Shown here one piece after another: positions 43,103 through 51,018 of a stretch of DNA of 64,000 nucleotides (positions are counted from its first letter, which is position 1; each line of letters starts with the position of its first letter). The stretch is from JBBRMW01 sp965246845 (GTDB lineage: Bacteria; Chloroflexota; Anaerolineae; Aggregatilineales; UBA2796), in assembly GCA_965246845.1 (NCBI GenBank), contig CBDFFR010000012.1, positions 124,001 through 188,000 of the forward strand, read 5' to 3'. The translations under genes were made by a program, and so were the position numbers. The notes under the pieces were generated by a model. That model did not search any database and was not told the DNA's origin. It was given only the letters and a program-made list of their open reading frames with translations.

Positions 43103-43917
43103 TGTCGCAAGGTCCACGCATCGGCGGCGTAGCGGGTCGCGGCGAGTTCATCCGCGTGCGCGGCTTCCGCATTCGATGGCTCACCCTGCATGAATTGAAT
43201 ATCGAAACAGCGCTCGAAAGCCCGGATGATCGCGTCCGCTGCTTCGCTGTAGCCCACGTCGCGGCCAAGCGCCGCACTGAGCGTCGTCGCGCGGGCATGG
43301 ACCCGTTCGCGGTTCATTTCGCGTTCGGATTCATCCACTGCGCACAGGGCGTCACAGATGCGCGCGATGTCGCCCGTCAGGGGGAGCGTGCCATGTTGCA
43401 ACATCGCGTGCTGGCGGCGGACCTGCGCGCTCCCGATCAGCTTCTTGCCGCCCGCCGTGATCTCATAATCGGAGGGCAGTTCAAAACAGACGGGACCGGG
43501 ACGCTTGACGGCGCGTGTCGCCTCGTGGCGGTCGGCGTTCGCGTTCAGGCCGATGGTATTCACCGCCTCAAGCAGCGCCGCGCTCAGGCGTCGGTAGCTC
43601 TCGATGATGCCACCCGCCGAGAAGGGGTGCGCGAGCGGGAGCGCCACACTGTAGGTGAGTTCATCCGTGTGCAGGATCGCGCGCCCGCCCGTCATGCGCC
43701 GGACGACCTGCCAGCCGTTCGCGGCCAGCCGCTCGCGGTCCACATCGCGCCCGCTCTGCGCATAGCCAAGCGAGAGGCAGGCGGGTTCCCATCCATAAAG
43801 CCGCAATGTCGGCGGCGCGGTCTCGGTCCCGACAGCATTCAGGATCGCCTCGTCGCGTGCCATATTGAGCGCGCCGACCGCCGGATTGTCGAGGATGAGC
43901 CGCCACTGTTCAGACAC
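43099..43917 (-). CDS. Lipoate-protein ligase A family protein
   Basis: About 272 residues of the BPL/LplA fold, attaching lipoate or octanoate to E2/GcvH domains. Diagnostic motifs: NMARDEAIL near the start, VVRRMTGGRAILHTDELTYS with the substrate-binding RRxxGGxAVxH pattern, and AGGKKLIGSAQVRR with the catalytic Lys. I favour GTG at 43917, which has GGAAA upstream and starts like known family members; an ATG at 43956 lies in an AT-rich TAAAAT stretch that looks more like a promoter. It is coupled to trmB. Confidence 0.9.
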   Translation of the reverse strand: MSEQWRLILDNPAVGALNMARDEAILNAVGTETAPPTLRLYGWEPACLSLGYAQSGRDVDRERLAANGWQVVRRMTGGRAILHTDELTYSVALPLAHPFSAGGIIESYRRLSAALLEAVNTIGLNANADRHEATRAVKRPGPVCFELPSDYEITAGGKKLIGSAQVRRQHAMLQHGTLPLTGDIARICDALCAVDESEREMNRERVHARATTLSAALGRDVGYSEAADAIIRAFERCFDIQFMQGEPSNAEAAHADELAATRYAADAWTLRQ

Positions 43918-43989
43918 GATGCAGGTTTCCGCTATTCTGGCGTGATATTTTATCATATCGAAGCGCGGTAAACGTCGGCAAACCGTCGA

Positions 43990-44017
43990 TTGCGTTGGAC
44001 ATCGCGTCGATTACAAT
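43990..44017 (+). promoter_or_regulatory. Candidate promoter for a leaderless LCP-gene message
   Basis: TTGCGT (43990-43995) and TACAAT (44012-44017) are 16 bases apart. The expected start site would fall at or next to the ATG at 44025, and no ribosome binding site is visible before that ATG, consistent with a leaderless transcript. Confidence 0.35.
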
Positions 44018-44024
44018 AACGCGC

Positions 44025-45284
44025 ATGGATTACCACGAACCGACCCGCATTACATCGCAAACGCGCACGCTGCCCATGCTACAACCGGACGATACGCCCA
44101 ACTACGAAGCGCTAGAACTGACGCAGGTTGCCCCGGCCACACCATCGCAAAACCAGTTCGTGCCGCCGCCCGCGCCGCTGCTTTATATGGATGCGCCGCT
44201 GCCTGTGCAGACCGCACGGGGCGACTCGCGCGGCAGGGTGCTTTTGCTGCTGGTCGGGGTCTGCGCGCTGGCCGTTGCAGGGGTGATTGTGCTGGGCGCG
44301 GTGTTCGTGCGTGGCGCGGCGACCCGTCCGCCGGATGTCGATAGCGGGCCGACAATGCCGCCGCTCGCGCCGACCGTTACGCCTGTGACGATCCCGACTG
44401 CCGCGCCTGTAGTTCAACCCACAAATGCGCTTGCGATCCAGCCCTGGAACGGAAATTCACGCTTCACCGTACTGCTGATGGGGCTGGATAAGCGTCCGAA
44501 CGAAGGCGGCACGGCGTTTCGCACCGATGTATTGATGGTGATCAGCCTCGACCCCGCGACGCGCTCCGTCGGCATATTGAGCGTGCCGCGTGACCTGTTC
44601 GTCACGATCCCACCGGGAACGATTGTCGGCAACAGCTACGGTTTGCAGCGCATCAATACGCCGTATGTCATCGGCGAAAGCGTGCGCGCGGGCAGCGGTC
44701 CGATGCTCGCCATGCAGACCGTGCAATATAATCTGGGTATCCAGATCAACAGCTATGTCGTGGTCGATTTTCAGGCAGTGACGGCGCTCATCGATGCGAT
44801 TGGTGGGGTGGACATCGACGTATCAAATACGATCAGCGATCCGGCCTACCCGGATATGTACGGCGGCTACGATCCGCTCTACATCCCGGCGGGGCGCATC
44901 CATATGGACGGCACGCTCGCGCTCAAATATGCGCGCACGCGGCACGGCTCCGACGATCTGGAACGCGCACGGCGGCAGCAGCAGGTCATCTCCACAATGC
45001 GCGACAAGGTGCTTTCGGGCGGGATGGTCCCGCGCCTCGTCACGCAAGCGCCGATTTTGTGGGCGCAGCTTGCCAACCATGTGAAGAGCGATCTTTCGCT
45101 CGACCAATTGCTGCAACTGGCGATGTACGCGAAGGACATCACCGCCGAGAATATTCACCGGGGCGTCGTGGATTATGGCTATACCACGCCGACCAATTAC
45201 AACGGCGCGTCGGTTCTCGTGCCGAACCGTGCGCAAATTGGCGCATTGCTGGTGCAGGTCTTTGGCGCGAATTATAATCGTTAG
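44025..45284 (+). CDS. LytR-CpsA-Psr (LCP) family protein
   Basis: About 419 residues. A cytoplasmic Pro-rich tail of some 70 residues, one transmembrane helix (VLLLLVGVCALAVAGVIVLG) and a Pro/Thr-rich linker precede the LCP catalytic domain (about 150-400). Marker segments are VLLMGLDKRPNEGG, FRTDVLMVISLDP, ILSVPRDLFVTIP, AIGGVDIDV, HMDGTLALKYARTRHGSDDLERARRQQQ. LCP enzymes transfer undecaprenyl-linked glycans to peptidoglycan or proteins outside the membrane. The start at 44025 is supported by the possible leaderless promoter; a TTG at 43995 is the alternative. Confidence 0.93.
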   Translation: MDYHEPTRITSQTRTLPMLQPDDTPNYEALELTQVAPATPSQNQFVPPPAPLLYMDAPLPVQTARGDSRGRVLLLLVGVCALAVAGVIVLGAVFVRGAATRPPDVDSGPTMPPLAPTVTPVTIPTAAPVVQPTNALAIQPWNGNSRFTVLLMGLDKRPNEGGTAFRTDVLMVISLDPATRSVGILSVPRDLFVTIPPGTIVGNSYGLQRINTPYVIGESVRAGSGPMLAMQTVQYNLGIQINSYVVVDFQAVTALIDAIGGVDIDVSNTISDPAYPDMYGGYDPLYIPAGRIHMDGTLALKYARTRHGSDDLERARRQQQVISTMRDKVLSGGMVPRLVTQAPILWAQLANHVKSDLSLDQLLQLAMYAKDITAENIHRGVVDYGYTTPTNYNGASVLVPNRAQIGALLVQVFGANYNR

Positions 45285-45318
45285 CGTGTGGGTGAATAAG
45301 ACGGTCAAGTCGCGGCAA

Positions 45319-45344
45319 GGGCGGACACATCGGTCCGCCCCTAC
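45319..45344. repeat. Intergenic palindromic repeat copy
   Basis: GGGCGGACACATC followed by GGTCCGCCCCTAC forms an eight-base-pair inverted repeat (GGGCGGAC/GTCCGCCC), in the gap between the LCP and Gfo/Idh/MocA genes. It is nearly identical to the copy at 4552-4576. Confidence 0.8.
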
Positions 45345-45377
45345 ACCAACCCACCATTTTTAAGGAGTTAGACGTTT

Positions 45378-46523
45378 ATGATTACTGCTGCCGTCGTGGG
45401 GACGGGGTTCATCGGTCCCGTGCATGTCGAAGCGCTGCACCGGGTCGGGGTGCGCGTCAAGGGGATACTCGGTTCGAGCGCGCAAAAGAGCGAAGAATCG
45501 GCGCGTGCGCTTGGCCTGGAAACAGCCTACGCGAGCTACGATGATATTTTGCACGATGCGGACGTGCAGGCGGTCCACATCACGACGCCGAACCGGACGC
45601 ACTTCGAGATGTCGAAGGCCGCGCTCGCAGCCGGGAAGCACGTCATCTGCGAGAAGCCGCTCGCGATGAACGCGCAGGAGACAGCCGCGCTCGTCGAAGC
45701 AGCGAAGGCGCATCCGCACCTCGTCGCGGCGGTGAATTACAACATCCGCTTCTACCCGATGGCGTTGCAAGCGCGGGCGATGGTGCAGAGCGGTGCGTTG
45801 GGTGATATTTATACACTGCGCGGCGCGTACATTCAGGATTGGCTGCTCTACGATACCGATTGGAACTGGCGGCTGGTCCCGGAAGAAGGCGGCGACCTGC
45901 GTGCGATTGGTGACATCGGCACGCACTGGATGGACCTGCTCGGCTTCATCACCGGGTTGAAGGTCGAGTCGCTGCTCGCGGACCTGAACACGTTCATCAC
46001 CGAACGAAGGAAACCGCGTCAGGCCGTCGCGACCTTCAAGGGCAAGGAGCAGGCTGGACCCGTCGAATATGACACCGTGCCGATCCGCACCGAAGACACG
46101 GGCGCGGTCCTATTCCATTATCGTGGCGGCGCACGCGGGACAATGAACGTGAGCCAGGTCAACGCCGGGCGCAAGAACCAGCTTACGTTTGAGATTGCGG
46201 CGTCAAAGGGCGCGATTGCGTGGGACAGCGAGCGTCCCAACGAACTCTGGATCGGACACCGTGACCGCCCAAATGAACATTTCCTGCGCGATCCCGGCCT
46301 GCTCGCGGAGAGCGCACACATGTACACCAACTACCCCGGCGGCCATAACGAGGGCTTCCCGGATACCTTCAAGCAGCTTTACCGCGCCGTATATGGTTAC
46401 ATCGCGGCGGGTGACTTCGCCGCACCGAAGCCGTTCCCGACCTTCGAGGATGGTCACGACGAGGTGCGGTTGTGTGATGCGATACTGGAGAGCCACAAAG
46501 CACGGAAGTGGGTGGATGTGTAG
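45378..46523 (+). CDS. Gfo/Idh/MocA family NAD(P)-dependent oxidoreductase
   Basis: A 381-residue sugar oxidoreductase. Rossmann start ITAAVVGTGFIGPVHVEALH, then HITTPNRTHFEMSKAALAAG and the EKPLAMN motif whose Lys is catalytic; the C-terminal sheet includes DIGTHWMDLLGFITG with the conserved His. Strong AAGGAG site before ATG. A sugar-phosphate isomerase/epimerase gene lies about 1 kb downstream, which fits an inositol- or sugar-catabolic role, though an unrelated gene sits between them. The substrate is not determined. Confidence 0.93.
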   Translation: MITAAVVGTGFIGPVHVEALHRVGVRVKGILGSSAQKSEESARALGLETAYASYDDILHDADVQAVHITTPNRTHFEMSKAALAAGKHVICEKPLAMNAQETAALVEAAKAHPHLVAAVNYNIRFYPMALQARAMVQSGALGDIYTLRGAYIQDWLLYDTDWNWRLVPEEGGDLRAIGDIGTHWMDLLGFITGLKVESLLADLNTFITERRKPRQAVATFKGKEQAGPVEYDTVPIRTEDTGAVLFHYRGGARGTMNVSQVNAGRKNQLTFEIAASKGAIAWDSERPNELWIGHRDRPNEHFLRDPGLLAESAHMYTNYPGGHNEGFPDTFKQLYRAVYGYIAAGDFAAPKPFPTFEDGHDEVRLCDAILESHKARKWVDV

Positions 46524-46539
46524 ATTGGTAGGGTTTGTG

Positions 46540-46573
46540 CAGGGGCGTCGGAGCGGAAAAATCCGACCCCTAC
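46540..46573. repeat. Intergenic palindromic repeat, divergent copy
   Basis: CAGGGGCGTCGGA, a short A-rich loop, then TCCGACCCCTAC. It shares the GGGG...CCCCTAC frame of the family but has TCGGA/TCCGA in the stem. It lies just after the Gfo/Idh/MocA gene. Confidence 0.65.
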
Positions 46574-46593
46574 GGCGACGCAAGTGAGGTACT

Positions 46594-46623
46594 ATGAATG
46601 ATGCCTTTGCCGAGAAAGCATAA
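46594..46623 (+). other. Nine-codon ORF in frame with the following gene
   Basis: ATG with GAGGT upstream opens MNDAFAEKA, then a TAA at 46621-46623. The next gene's TTG start is three bases later in the same frame. This could be the true N-terminus broken by a nonsense mutation, or a short leader ORF. Confidence 0.4.
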
Positions 46624-46626
46624 TCC

Positions 46627-47472
46627 TTGAGTATCGAGACGCCCGAAGAAGTGGTGCTTCATATATTAAACAACACTGGAAGATGTCTAGCAACCAGATC
46701 GCGAGCGACATCGGAGGCAGAAAGGCAAGTGATCCAAACGTGCTTTGGAGATCGGCTGGCTCCTGATTATGATTATGACGATTTGTTCACACCCATCCTT
46801 TTAATGTGTCATCCGGCACAAACACCTGCGCCACCATTTGCTTTATCTCAGATTCCACAAGCATTAATCGTTCACAACGACGCATACCTCTATTTGGACA
46901 GCAGCTTGTATGCTTTGGTCCGTGCAGAGAATGGTTCATGGAGGCTGCGCATTTCTCTATCAATGTGCTGGGGATGTTTTGGAAATCACAGCTTTGTTAG
47001 TGCCACTTGTTGGGGAGTTTTGTGCCAATGTTGTGGTGGTACGGGATGGGAAAACGGAGATTTGGAGTTCTGCCCCGGACGTGAATTGCCGGGTGAACTG
47101 GACGTGTGTGTAGTGACTGACTCGCCACGAGCAGCATTTATGCGTTTGCTGGAAACGGACCTCGAAATCCTTAATCCACTTAAGACACAGAATTCTTTGG
47201 ATGTTTCTCAAGCGCTGATACGTGGTCAAACAGCTAAGCTCGAAATTATTACCCCTGACACGCGGTATTTGGCGCTCCTGCAACAAGACGCACCCGGTGA
47301 GTGGTGTCTGTCAGCATTCGAGGAGTTATGTTTGATCTGTGGTGGTCGCGGGATGAACCCGCAGAATGAAAGTGTGCTGTGTTCTGGTTGTGGTGGGTTG
47401 AAGTGGGGCAAGGCGGGCAGCTTGCGATACTGTCGCAATGATGCCCCCAGCTGGTATGTACTTTCGGATTGA
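46627..47472 (+). CDS. Cys-rich protein with DnaJ-type zinc-finger-like pairs
   Basis: A 281-residue protein of unknown function. Cysteine clusters resemble DnaJ/tryptophan-RNA-binding-attenuator zinc fingers: LCQCCGGTGWENGD near residue 138 and LCLICGGRGMNPQN with LCSGCGGLKWG near residue 240. It is more AT-rich than neighbours, so may be acquired. The start is a TTG, three bases after the stop of an in-frame nine-codon ORF, so its N-terminus is doubtful. It interrupts two sugar-metabolism genes. Confidence 0.65.
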   Translation: MSIETPEEVVLHILNNTGRCLATRSRATSEAERQVIQTCFGDRLAPDYDYDDLFTPILLMCHPAQTPAPPFALSQIPQALIVHNDAYLYLDSSLYALVRAENGSWRLRISLSMCWGCFGNHSFVSATCWGVLCQCCGGTGWENGDLEFCPGRELPGELDVCVVTDSPRAAFMRLLETDLEILNPLKTQNSLDVSQALIRGQTAKLEIITPDTRYLALLQQDAPGEWCLSAFEELCLICGGRGMNPQNESVLCSGCGGLKWGKAGSLRYCRNDAPSWYVLSD

Positions 47473-47500
47473 ACAAGAGCAAAGGAAAGGTTGAATTCTC

Positions 47501-48409
47501 ATGGACTTCGGATTTGTAAGCGCAATCGTCCCCGATCTCTCGCTTGAAGAGGTGTTGAGCTACGCGGCGCAACAGGGCTTCGACTGTGTGGAATTGATGT
47601 GCTGGCCGGTCGGCAAGGCCGAACGGCGCTACGCGGGCGTGACGCACCTCGACGTGACGAACTTCACACAATCGGACGCGGACCGCGTGAAGGCGCTCGT
47701 CGCGAAATATGGCGTGAAAATCTCCGCTCTCGGCTACTACCCGAACCCCTTAACCGCTGAAAAAGCCGAACGCGATACGTACATCGACCACATCCGCAAG
47801 GTGATCGCGGCGGCGGCGATGATCGATGTCGGCGTGATGAATACGTTCATCGGGCGCGACCCGCTCAAGACGATTGAAGATCAGTGGCCGCTCTTCGAGG
47901 AGACGTGGAAGCCGATCATCGCCTTCGCGGAACAGCAGAACGTGCGTGTCGGGATCGAGAATTGCCCGATGCTGTTCAGCTATGACGAGTGGCCGGGCGG
48001 CAAGAACCTCGCGATTTCGCCGGAAGTCTGGCGGCGCATGTTCGCGAGCATCCCCAGCGCGCACTTCGGCCTCAATTTCGACCCCTCGCACCTGATCTGG
48101 CAGCACATCGACTACGTGCGCTGCATCCACGAGTTCGGGACGCGCTTCGTGCATGTCCACCTCAAGGATGAGAAAATCCTGCCGGATATGATCTATGAGC
48201 GCGGCGTGATGGGCGTCAAGTGGCACGCGCCGAAGATACCCGGCCTCGGCAGCGTCGAATGGGGAAAGTTCTTCTCCGCGCTGACGGATGTGCGCTATAA
48301 GGGCGCGGCTTGCATCGAAGTCGAAGACAAGGCCTTTGAAGACTCGCTGGAAAGCCGCAAGCACGCTATTCAGCAGTCGAAGCGCTATCTGGAGCCGTTC
48401 CTGCGCTAG
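47501..48409 (+). CDS. Sugar phosphate isomerase/epimerase (AP endonuclease 2-type TIM barrel)
   Basis: A 302-residue TIM-barrel protein. Metal-site segments: GFDCVELMCW near residue 25, VRVGIENCPM with the conserved Glu, FGLNFDPSHLIWQHID, and FVHVHLKDEKI, then AACIEVEDKAF. This is the pattern of xylose-isomerase-like/IolE-type enzymes. An AAAGG site precedes ATG. With the nearby Gfo/Idh/MocA gene it suggests catabolism of a cyclitol or sugar acid; the substrate is unproven. Its end overlaps the convergent BrkB gene by 44 bases. Confidence 0.93.
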   Translation: MDFGFVSAIVPDLSLEEVLSYAAQQGFDCVELMCWPVGKAERRYAGVTHLDVTNFTQSDADRVKALVAKYGVKISALGYYPNPLTAEKAERDTYIDHIRKVIAAAAMIDVGVMNTFIGRDPLKTIEDQWPLFEETWKPIIAFAEQQNVRVGIENCPMLFSYDEWPGGKNLAISPEVWRRMFASIPSAHFGLNFDPSHLIWQHIDYVRCIHEFGTRFVHVHLKDEKILPDMIYERGVMGVKWHAPKIPGLGSVEWGKFFSALTDVRYKGAACIEVEDKAFEDSLESRKHAIQQSKRYLEPFLR

Positions 48410-49448
48410 GCGCATTTTCGAGCAGTGGTTCAGGTTTTGCGGGCGAGGTGGCGGCGGCTTTCGCCACCTCTGCATCGAGCGGGTTCTGTTCGCGCTTGAG
48501 CGTCTCGTTCGTCGCTTCGATTTCGGCGGCCTTGCCCGTTCCCTGTAGCGAACCGAACATCACGGCGTAGACCTGCGTGATCTCCGCCCCTAAAAATAAA
48601 ATGGTCGCGGTGTAGTTGATCCACAGCAGCAGGACCACCAGCGACCCCGCCGCGCCATAGGCCGACGTGACCGAACTGCGGCCAAGATACAGCCCGATCA
48701 GCGCGCGGCCAAGCGCGAAGAGCAACGAGGTCAGGATCGCGCCGGGGAATACATCGCCCCAGTGGATTTTGATGCCCGGCAGGTAACGGTACGCCGCGCC
48801 GAAGAGGAGCGCGATCACGAAGAACGAGATTAGGCCACTCAGGGCCGGCCACAACTCACCCGCGACGCTCACGTATTGCCCCGCAACCGTCACCGCCGCT
48901 GCCGAGACTGCGCTGAACGCGATAGAGACGACCATGATCCCCGCCGTGAGCAGCACGAGCAGCACGTACAAGACTTGCTCGCGCAGGAACAGCAGAATAT
49001 CGCTGCGCAGCCCCTTCGACGGCGGGTTTGGCACGTTCCAGATGATGCGCAGCATGGCCTTGATTTGCCCGAAGATGCCCGCCGCGCCGAGGATGATCGC
49101 GAGCAGACTCAAAATCGTCGCGAATATGGAGGAGTTGTCGCCGCGAATGCCTTCAATCGTGCTGACGACGAACTTCCCCGCTTCGGGTCCGACGAGTCCC
49201 GTCACCGTATTGTAGACGGAACTGCGCGCCTGTGTCTGCCCGAAGATCACGCTGATGATCGCAATCGCGATGATGAGCAGCGGCGCGAGGGAGAATATCG
49301 CGAAGAACGACATCGCGGCGGCAAGCTGCGGCGCGTGATGACTATTGAATTGCTCAATCGCCTTCTGGACGAGGACGATCAGGTCGCGCGGTCTGGACCG
49401 GAACTCTTTCAGGACGTGGCGCGTCCCCTTGAAGATGTTGTGATTCAT
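48366..49448 (-). CDS. YihY/BrkB family membrane protein
   Basis: About 360 residues with six transmembrane helices. Family blocks: HHAPQLAAAMSFFAIFSLAP in the first helix region, RSSVTSAYGAAGSLVVLLLW and INYTATILFLGAEITQVYA near the end. A charged cytoplasmic tail of about 55 residues follows (ETLKREQNPLDAEV). Once called ribonuclease BN in error, the family is of unknown function. I chose ATG at 49448 with GGGAG upstream; the ORF extends further but has no family sequence there. Confidence 0.93.
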   Translation of the reverse strand: MNHNIFKGTRHVLKEFRSRPRDLIVLVQKAIEQFNSHHAPQLAAAMSFFAIFSLAPLLIIAIAIISVIFGQTQARSSVYNTVTGLVGPEAGKFVVSTIEGIRGDNSSIFATILSLLAIILGAAGIFGQIKAMLRIIWNVPNPPSKGLRSDILLFLREQVLYVLLVLLTAGIMVVSIAFSAVSAAAVTVAGQYVSVAGELWPALSGLISFFVIALLFGAAYRYLPGIKIHWGDVFPGAILTSLLFALGRALIGLYLGRSSVTSAYGAAGSLVVLLLWINYTATILFLGAEITQVYAVMFGSLQGTGKAAEIEATNETLKREQNPLDAEVAKAAATSPAKPEPLLENAPSAGTAPDSASTAE

Positions 49449-49642
49449 GCCGCTCCCGGGATGGTTTGCACAAATTCTAGGCGCTGATGCACAACCGGCC
49501 AAATCTGGCATTTGTGAAGAAGGTATATCCACCACATGACCTAGTGAAGGATACCCCTTTTGATGGATGATCTGTTTCATGGTGCGCGTTATAGTAGTGC
49601 TACGATGGGTGTTGGGAATTGAATTCCGAAGGAGAAGTCACA

Positions 49643-49924
49643 ATGCAGAACCGGATTTACTACAGCAAAGACGCCGAACGCCGCGTTGCAACCGAGAAGT
49701 TTGTTCTGGCGCTGGTCGCCGTCGTCGGTGGCCTTGGTCTTGGCGCGGTGATTGCGCTGTTGCTCGCACCCCAGACCGGGGATCGGACCCGCAAGCAACT
49801 TGAGCAGGGCGTCGAAAAGACCTTTGAAGAAGGCAAGCACCAGGGCGCGAAGGTCCTTGAGCAGGTCCGTCGTGGTGTCGATGATGTGCGTGATGAAGTC
49901 GAGAAGCGCGTCAAATCCGCGTAA
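49643..49924 (+). CDS. YtxH-type small membrane protein
   Basis: A 93-residue protein: one transmembrane helix (FVLALVAVVGGLGLGAVIAL), the LLAPQTGDRTR block that marks YtxH/gas-vesicle-GvpP-like proteins, and a Lys/Glu-rich amphipathic tail (VLEQVRRGVDDVRDEVEK). Such proteins are linked to stress in other bacteria. GGAGAAG lies seven bases before the ATG. A strong terminator hairpin lies 26 bases after its stop. Confidence 0.88.
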   Translation: MQNRIYYSKDAERRVATEKFVLALVAVVGGLGLGAVIALLLAPQTGDRTRKQLEQGVEKTFEEGKHQGAKVLEQVRRGVDDVRDEVEKRVKSA

Positions 49925-49950
49925 CGATTCGACAACGCATGTTATGATTG

Positions 49951-49987
49951 GGGCGGGTGGTATATACGTATATCCCCGCCCTTTTTT
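49951..49987 (+). terminator. Strong intrinsic terminator, 20 bases before the corA start
   Basis: GGGCGGG (49951-49957) pairs with CCCGCCC (49975-49981). The stem continues, after a one-base bulge, through G59-C74, a G-T pair at 60/73 and TATA with TATA (61-64 and 69-72) to a four-base loop; six Ts follow at 49982-49987. It ends the ytxH message but leaves almost no room for a corA promoter, so it may act as a corA attenuator. Confidence 0.85.
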
Positions 49988-50007
49988 GTTGTGGAGGCCA
50001 AGCACCG

Positions 50008-51018
50008 ATGATCCGCTCCATTGTCGCCCCCGCCGAATCCCCTGTACACGAAGATTTTACTCCCGCACGTAATCTCCCACGCGAAAAACTGGAACTTGAA
50101 CTCAAGGGTGAATCCCTGCTCTGGATGGATGTGGTCGATGGCACAGAGGACGAAATCTGGTGGCTCGAAAGCGTCCTCGATTTGCATCCGTCGGTGGTCG
50201 AAGATTTGATGCGGGATGACCGCCGACCCGCGCTGCTCGTCTACCCGAAGTATTTGTTCATGTCGCTCTTTGAACCCTATTTTAAAGCCAATAAAATCGA
50301 GAGCAAGGAAATTCACTGTCTGATTGGCGACACCTATTTCGTGACGGTCCGCAAGTCAGATGTGAAAGCCGCCGATGAAGCCTACAACCGCGCAGCGATG
50401 AGCGCTTCGTCGTGGCGCAAGGGGCTTCCCTACTTTCTCTATCTGACCATTCAGTACACGATTGACGCCTATTATCCGCTTGTGGACCGCATCAGCGCTC
50501 ACCTCAACCACCTCGAAGAGGGCTTGATGCTGGATGAGGAAGACAACACGAAGCAGCCGAAAAATCCGCGCAAGGCGGTTTATAGAACGAAGCAGCAGTT
50601 GAATATCCTGCGACAGATGGTCTCTCCGCAGCGCGAGGTGTTATCCAACCTGATCAGCGCGGAACGCATGACGCAGGAGGACAGCACGAGTGATTTATTC
50701 CGCCACCTGTACGAGCGCTTGCTGCGCATTTACGACGTGATCGATGCGCAGCGCGATCTCGCGAGCAATGTGATTGACATGGTGGATAGCAAGGAATCAA
50801 CCAAACTGAGCGCAACCGTCAGCCGCCTGACGATCCTTTCCATGATCTTCCTGCCGTTGACCTTCTTCACAGGCTTGTTCCAGCTTAATTTCACAACCAC
50901 GAACGATCCGCTTGTGCTGCCTGTGAGTGGGACGGTGTTGTTTCTGTTCATTGTCGCGCTGATGTTTGTCTCGGTTGCGGGGCTGGTACTGCTGTTTCGG
51001 CGGCGCGGCTGGATTTAG
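50008..51018 (+). CDS. corA: CorA-type divalent cation transporter lacking the GMN motif
   Basis: About 336 residues. The N-terminal cytoplasmic domain (about 1-270) has WLESVLDLHPSVVEDLMRDDRRPALL, HCLIGDTYFVTVRKSD and the long helix LDEEDNTKQ...; two C-terminal helices (LTILSMIFLPLTFFTGLF and VLFLFIVALMFVSVAGLVLLF) are followed by the basic RRRGWI end. Where classic CorA has GMN in the pore, this reads QLN (residues 292-294), and the MPEL-like loop is TTTND. CorA usually carries Mg2+; this change may alter selectivity. GAGG precedes ATG. Confidence 0.9.
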   Translation: MIRSIVAPAESPVHEDFTPARNLPREKLELELKGESLLWMDVVDGTEDEIWWLESVLDLHPSVVEDLMRDDRRPALLVYPKYLFMSLFEPYFKANKIESKEIHCLIGDTYFVTVRKSDVKAADEAYNRAAMSASSWRKGLPYFLYLTIQYTIDAYYPLVDRISAHLNHLEEGLMLDEEDNTKQPKNPRKAVYRTKQQLNILRQMVSPQREVLSNLISAERMTQEDSTSDLFRHLYERLLRIYDVIDAQRDLASNVIDMVDSKESTKLSATVSRLTILSMIFLPLTFFTGLFQLNFTTTNDPLVLPVSGTVLFLFIVALMFVSVAGLVLLFRRRGWI

